DNA from: an uncultured Bacteroidota bacterium
Lineage (GTDB): Bacteria > Bacteroidota > Bacteroidia > Chitinophagales > Chitinophagaceae
Length of the DNA: 7,736 nucleotides
Assembly: GCA_903912435.1 (NCBI GenBank)
Contig: CAIWHI010000753.1
Span: 1-7,736, forward strand
Reading direction: 5' to 3'
Below, piece by piece: positions 6,062-7,736 of the stretch. The translations under genes and the position numbers were made by a program. Position 1 is the first letter of the stretch. Each line of letters begins with the position of its first letter. Below the pieces are notes generated by a model. It searched no databases, was not told the origin of the DNA, and was given only the letters and a program-made list of their open reading frames with translations.

Positions 6062-6155
6062 ATAGTTTAGAAGGAAAAAGTAGCGATTATATTCCACATG
6101 GTGTATTAATCAGTAAAGTTATCCACAATGCGATAATTCATTTGGTATTAAGCGG

Positions 6156-7190
6156 CTAAAATCGGGGGCAAATGGTCTTTAGTTTAGGACCTCCACCGGC
6201 ATCTTTAGGATAATTACCGGTAAGCCCCAAAGTTAATTCATAGCCACCTTGCAGGTTACTAGCCTCCTTTAGTCTACTTGTATTTACGTCATAGCTTATT
6301 CCAAGTGAGGCATGTTTATATTTCACCTTAACAACAGGAATAATAGCATCCTGAAAACGGTAAAAAACACCTCCATAAATTTCAAATTCAGAAGTTCCGA
6401 TACCCGGTGTTGTTCGCCAACCAAATAATCCACCAGCTATTATCTCCGTATAGGTACCCTGTAGGGCATAATTGGCATGCATTTGCCATACCAGGTGCTC
6501 GTTCAACTCCCGAATCATTCCTGCATTTAGGTTGCCACGTATGTTTTCATTATACCCATAGGTTTTGAAGTAGGAGAAATTGGGCTGTAAAAAATGATAT
6601 GCTGAGATACCGACCATATAGGTTACATCCTTTTCCCCTGCCGGGCTTACATTATAATTGATACCCGCCCCCAGGTCTGTAATCTCCATTTTAGGATTAG
6701 GCCAATTCTCTAAAGTAGGATTACCTGGGTCGAAATGCCCGTTTTGAAACTGGCTGTTGGTGGTAGCTTTTGTAGGGTCAAAGCTATATTGGAGGTAGCC
6801 CCCTGCAAACCCGAAGGAAAGGTAAGAACTATTACCCCCAAGGGTCTTATTAAAATTCACCGCTCCATATACCGATGAAATTTTTTGGTCTAATTCACCG
6901 GCCTGATCATAATGACCCAATAAGGCAAAACTCAAATAATCGGCAGAATTACGGCCTAATGACAACCTGTATTCGCCGTTGATCAATACGGTTTGATAAG
7001 GATCAGTAATACTACTCCATTGGTTTCGGGTATATATAGTAACTCTGTAATTGTCATTGCATACACCCGCAAGGGCTGGATTGCGTAATAATGATGTTTC
7101 ATAAAACTGGGAAAAATGCAGGTCGGCCTGTGCCCATGTAAGCACAGGAAAGAAAGCTAAAATCAGTAAGACATTAAATAATCGGCTCAT
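6156..7190 (-). CDS. PorP/SprF family type IX secretion system membrane protein
   Basis: Outer-membrane beta-barrel protein of the family that assists export and surface anchoring of type IX secretion substrates; SprF of Flavobacterium johnsoniae is needed for secretion of the adhesin SprB. The 344 residues begin with a signal peptide (hydrophobic residues about 5-18, likely cut after AQA at 20-22). The family hallmark DLHFSQFY...NPALAG follows (23-42), with RNQW at 55-58. The rest alternates short beta-strand-like segments (for example YLSFGFAGGYLQYSF and GISYDV), and the protein ends in CPRF, as I recall from other members of this family. It starts 12 bases after the CHU_C gene, so the two are probably cotranscribed and functionally paired. 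Exact PorP versus SprF orthology cannot be decided, so no symbol is given. Confidence 0.9.
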   Translation of the reverse strand: MSRLFNVLLILAFFPVLTWAQADLHFSQFYETSLLRNPALAGVCNDNYRVTIYTRNQWSSITDPYQTVLINGEYRLSLGRNSADYLSFALLGHYDQAGELDQKISSVYGAVNFNKTLGGNSSYLSFGFAGGYLQYSFDPTKATTNSQFQNGHFDPGNPTLENWPNPKMEITDLGAGINYNVSPAGEKDVTYMVGISAYHFLQPNFSYFKTYGYNENIRGNLNAGMIRELNEHLVWQMHANYALQGTYTEIIAGGLFGWRTTPGIGTSEFEIYGGVFYRFQDAIIPVVKVKYKHASLGISYDVNTSRLKEASNLQGGYELTLGLTGNYPKDAGGGPKLKTICPRF

Positions 7191-7202
7191 TAAATTACAA
7201 TT

Positions 7203-7736
7203 TTATCTTACTACCGTTACACTTCCTTTTTTGGTTATTTTGGTTCCGTTCTCACAAATTGCATCTACCACCCATACAAAAACTTCCGGTAACGGAGTCT
7301 GGTTATTATAGGTTCCATCCCACGAATTAACCGCATCATTTATCTGGATATTTGTTTTTTCAAACATAAGGTCACCCCACCTGTTATATATCCTGAAAGA
7401 GCTAATCATCTTTATCCCCTCATCCCCCCTGGGATAAAAGATATCATTATTGCCATCTCCATTAGGTGAAAATGAATTCGGCACAAAAAGGTGGCCACAA
7501 TCGCAGGTAACCAATCTAAAAGAGTCAACAATAGAGGAAGCACATTTACCCTCTCCAAAAACCCAATATTTACCGGGTGTGTTGGCAGGATGATCACTAC
7601 CATTATACCCATCGCTCCATATATAATTGGCAAAACCATCAGGAGCAACCATGGTGGCTGTAGAACCTGCACAATAGGTAGTATCGTGAATGATTGGATT
7701 GACGGTTTTAAGTGGGGAATACTTAGCAAGGTAAAG
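7203..7736 (-). CDS. surface/secreted protein with type B T9SS C-terminal sorting domain (CHU_C), 5' end outside window
   Basis: The last 177 residues of a longer protein; the frame is open through base 7736, so an internal ATG at 7650-7652 is not the start. Visible residues 18-75 look like an Ig/PKD-like repeat typical of these adhesins (DTTYCAGSTATM, then FANYIWSDGYNG and GKYWVFGEGKCASS). From residue 84 comes the gliding-motility-associated C-terminal domain: FVPNSFSPNGDGNND (84-98), FRIYNRWGDLMFE (114-126), WDGTYNN near 138, and the terminal strand KKGSVTVVR. This domain directs export across the outer membrane by the type IX system and attachment to the surface. The cargo's function (adhesin, enzyme or other) is not visible. 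The following PorP/SprF gene is its probable dedicated partner. Confidence 0.9.
   Translation of the reverse strand, partial: LYLAKYSPLKTVNPIIHDTTYCAGSTATMVAPDGFANYIWSDGYNGSDHPANTPGKYWVFGEGKCASSIVDSFRLVTCDCGHLFVPNSFSPNGDGNNDIFYPRGDEGIKMISSFRIYNRWGDLMFEKTNIQINDAVNSWDGTYNNQTPLPEVFVWVVDAICENGTKITKKGSVTVVR

Noticed and set aside
7412..7729. 105-codon minus-strand ORF overlapping the CHU_C gene
   Set aside because: Alternative frame of the same DNA; the other frame encodes a clear T9SS sorting domain, and this one is low-complexity and Leu/Ile/Pro-rich.

Overview
The window reads as a piece of a Bacteroidota chromosome, probably from the Chitinophagales/Sphingobacteriales/Cytophagales side of the phylum; no finer placement is supported. 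Three things point there: a PorP/SprF-type outer-membrane protein beside a type B type IX secretion (CHU_C) sorting domain, near absence of Shine-Dalgarno sequences, and a TAnnTTTG -7 box. Every confident gene lies on the minus strand, so transcription runs from right to left.

Right part (about 6156-7736): the C-terminal end of a large surface or secreted protein with a gliding-motility-associated C-terminal domain (5' end outside the window), then 12 bases later a complete PorP/SprF family gene. The two probably form an export pair.

Middle and left (about 1-6061): a thiamine biosynthesis operon. A TAnnTTTG promoter element sits immediately before a well-conserved TPP riboswitch (about 5969-6047). 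Then follow thiS (sulfur carrier), thiC (HMP-P synthase), thiD (HMP/HMP-P kinase), thiE (thiamine-phosphate synthase), thiG (thiazole synthase) and thiH (radical SAM tyrosine lyase). ThiH runs off the left edge with only its last few codons missing. ThiC and ThiD supply HMP-PP. ThiS, ThiG and ThiH, with a ThiF-like adenylyltransferase not present here, supply the thiazole phosphate. ThiE joins the two halves into thiamine phosphate, and the end product TPP should repress the operon through the riboswitch.

The unexpected structure is between the genes. The 368-base thiC-thiD gap holds a GC-rich REP-like hairpin, a perfect 38-base palindrome, and a second hairpin that shares bases with that palindrome, so the two cannot form together. 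A perfect 20-base inverted repeat of heptamer-like AT-rich sequence flanks the thiD-thiE pair. The thiS leader contains a near-perfect complement to the 5' strand of the riboswitch, a candidate switching partner. No wholly new system is evident; the genes are a canonical thi operon and T9SS-associated genes. No tRNA, rRNA, CRISPR array, transposase or convincing rho-independent terminator was seen.
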